64,000 bases of DNA from a candidate division Zixibacteria bacterium RBG-1 (GTDB lineage: Bacteria > Zixibacteria > MSB-5A5 > DSPP01 > RBG-1). Both the position numbers and the translations under genes were made by a program. Of this stretch, positions 63,166 to 64,000 are shown piece after piece. The notes under the pieces are model-generated. The model ran no database searches. It saw only the letters and a program-made list of their open reading frames with translations, and was not told the origin of the DNA. Positions within the stretch are counted from its first letter, which is position 1. Each line of letters begins with the position of its first letter. The DNA lies in the NCBI GenBank assembly GCA_000447245.1, contig AUYT01000001.1, positions 2,040,001 through 2,104,000 of the forward strand. The letters are read 5' to 3'.

Positions 63166-63194
63166 TTGACTTATTTTTGATTAATTTAGATAGT
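63166..63194 (+). promoter_or_regulatory. Predicted promoter of recA
   Basis: TTGACT (63166-63171) and GATAGT (63189-63194) are 17 bases apart. TTTTGAC at 63164-63170 and GTCAAAA at 63200-63206 form an inverted repeat around the promoter. It does not match the E. coli or Bacillus LexA box. Confidence 0.4.
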
Positions 63195-63236
63195 TAAATG
63201 TCAAAATCTTTAATCTTTCAAAAAAGAGAGGATTCT

Positions 63237-64000
63237 ATGGATACAGCCACTGACAAAAAAAGGGCTTTGGACCAAGCCGTTACTCAAATCGAAAGACAGT
63301 TTGGCAAGGGCTCCATCATGAGATTAGGGGAAGAAAGCCTTGGAATTTCCATACCGGTAATTTCCAGCGGATCGATAGCGCTAGATTATGCTTTAGGAGT
63401 AGGTGGTGTCCCCAGAGGAAGGGTGGTGGAAATTTTCGGGCCGGAAGCATCCGGGAAAACCACTTTGGCTCTGCACCTGATTGCCGAAGCTCAAAAACAG
63501 GGTGGAGTGGCAGCTTTCGTGGATGCCGAGCACGCCTTAGCTCCTACTTATGCTAAGAAATTAGGAGTGGATATTGACAATCTTTTAATTTCTCAACCGG
63601 ATACAGGAGAACAGGCCTTAGAGATTACGGAAACGTTAGTCCGCAGTGGTGCAGTGGATATAATTGTGATTGATTCGGTAGCGGCTTTAGTCCCCAAAGC
63701 AGAAATTGAAGGGGAAATGGGGGACCAGCATATGGGTTTGCAGGCCCGTCTGATGTCGCAAGCTTTGAGAAAGCTGACTGGCACCATTAGCAAATCCAAA
63801 ACCTGTGTGGTTTTTATCAATCAAATCCGTATGAAAATAGGAATCATGTTCGGTAACCCGGAAACCACCACCGGTGGAAACGCTTTGAAATTTTACTCCT
63901 CCGTGAGAATGGATATCAGAAGAATTGCTTCAATAAAAGAAGGAGAAGGGGTAATTGGCTCTCGGACTAGAGTTAGAGTGGTAAAAAATAAAGTGGCTCC
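63237..64000 (+). CDS. recA: Recombinase A, partial (3' end outside window)
   Basis: The first 254 codons are present from ATG 63237. [33 protein letters not shown], Walker [46 protein letters not shown] and [15 protein letters not shown] are all RecA blocks in normal order. It pairs DNA in repair and triggers SOS cleavage. AGAGAGG lies 5 bases before the ATG. The reading frame is open to the window edge. Confidence 0.97.
   Translation, partial: MDTATDKKRALDQAVTQIERQFGKGSIMRLGEESLGISIPVISSGSIALDYALGVGGVPRGRVVEIFGPEASGKTTLALHLIAEAQKQGGVAAFVDAEHALAPTYAKKLGVDIDNLLISQPDTGEQALEITETLVRSGAVDIIVIDSVAALVPKAEIEGEMGDQHMGLQARLMSQALRKLTGTISKSKTCVVFINQIRMKIGIMFGNPETTTGGNALKFYSSVRMDIRRIASIKEGEGVIGSRTRVRVVKNKVA

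Noticed and set aside
63164-63206. Possible SOS (LexA) box at recA
   Set aside because: TTTTGAC/GTCAAAA have a 29-base gap and do not match known LexA operators.

Overview
The window is chromosomal DNA from a moderately AT-rich, Gram-negative (diderm) bacterium. The diderm evidence is BamA, an OmpH/Skp-like chaperone, LpxD, LptF and LptG, porin-like barrels, a lipoprotein and a C-terminal-processing protease. Several secreted proteins end in doubled dockerin-like repeats (FG-GAP, SBBP and carboxypeptidase-regulatory-like architectures). It also has a myo-inositol-1-phosphate synthase pair, a FabL-type enoyl reductase and an EndoQ-type nuclease. This mix suggests an uncultured phylum near the FCB group (Zixibacteria-like lineages come to mind). 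That placement is inference from gene content; no rRNA is present to settle it. I saw no tRNA, rRNA, CRISPR array, transposase or integrase.

Layout. 1-7.6 kb: a partial yceD, two surface dockerin proteins on the minus strand (one with a frameshifted signal peptide), a goose-lysozyme-like protein, EndoQ and FabL, separated by dispersed palindromes. 7.6-16 kb: inositol-lipid pair, tmk, ctpA, a TSUP exporter with its DUF1634 partner, a CxxCH/FMN-binding-like protein with a membrane partner, and an unknown propeller. 15.7-20.4 kb: rplU, bamA, ompH, lpxD, trxA. 20.5-32.4 kb: rhomboid protease, a receiver protein, a nucleotidyltransferase, metK-ahcY, a porin, divergent lptF-lptG, YhaM-type nuclease, mreB. 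32.6-39.8 kb: MATE exporter, ECF sigma/anti-sigma/Spy-like trio, rnr, and a sigma54 activator with a degenerate receiver. 40-43.8 kb: an outer-membrane gene followed by a two-gene restriction-modification module that has replaced the middle of another outer-membrane protein gene. 43.9-46.4 kb: dgt, an RNase H-like gene behind a sigma54-type promoter, a dockerin protein. 46.6-55.5 kb: a co-directional cofactor/isoprenoid run (nadA, thiD, NuoI-like ferredoxin, PP-loop thiolase, pdxS, pdxT, dxs, ispH, ispG). 55.6-64 kb: a lone ccmF, a dockerin protein, a roughly 600-base region with two strong terminators and a candidate structured small RNA, then pgsA, pgpA, cinA, thpR and partial recA.

The most novel-looking items are the candidate RNA at about 59969-60097 (two strong hairpins, an anti-Shine-Dalgarno linker and a possible 9-bp pseudoknot) and the gene-replacing R-M module. 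Next come the sigma54 promoter with the pseudo-receiver activator, the iron-sulfur cofactor run with an orphan NuoI-like ferredoxin, and the CxxCH/FMN-binding-like cluster. Several genes have TTGACA-type promoters so close to the start codon, without a Shine-Dalgarno, that leaderless messages are likely.
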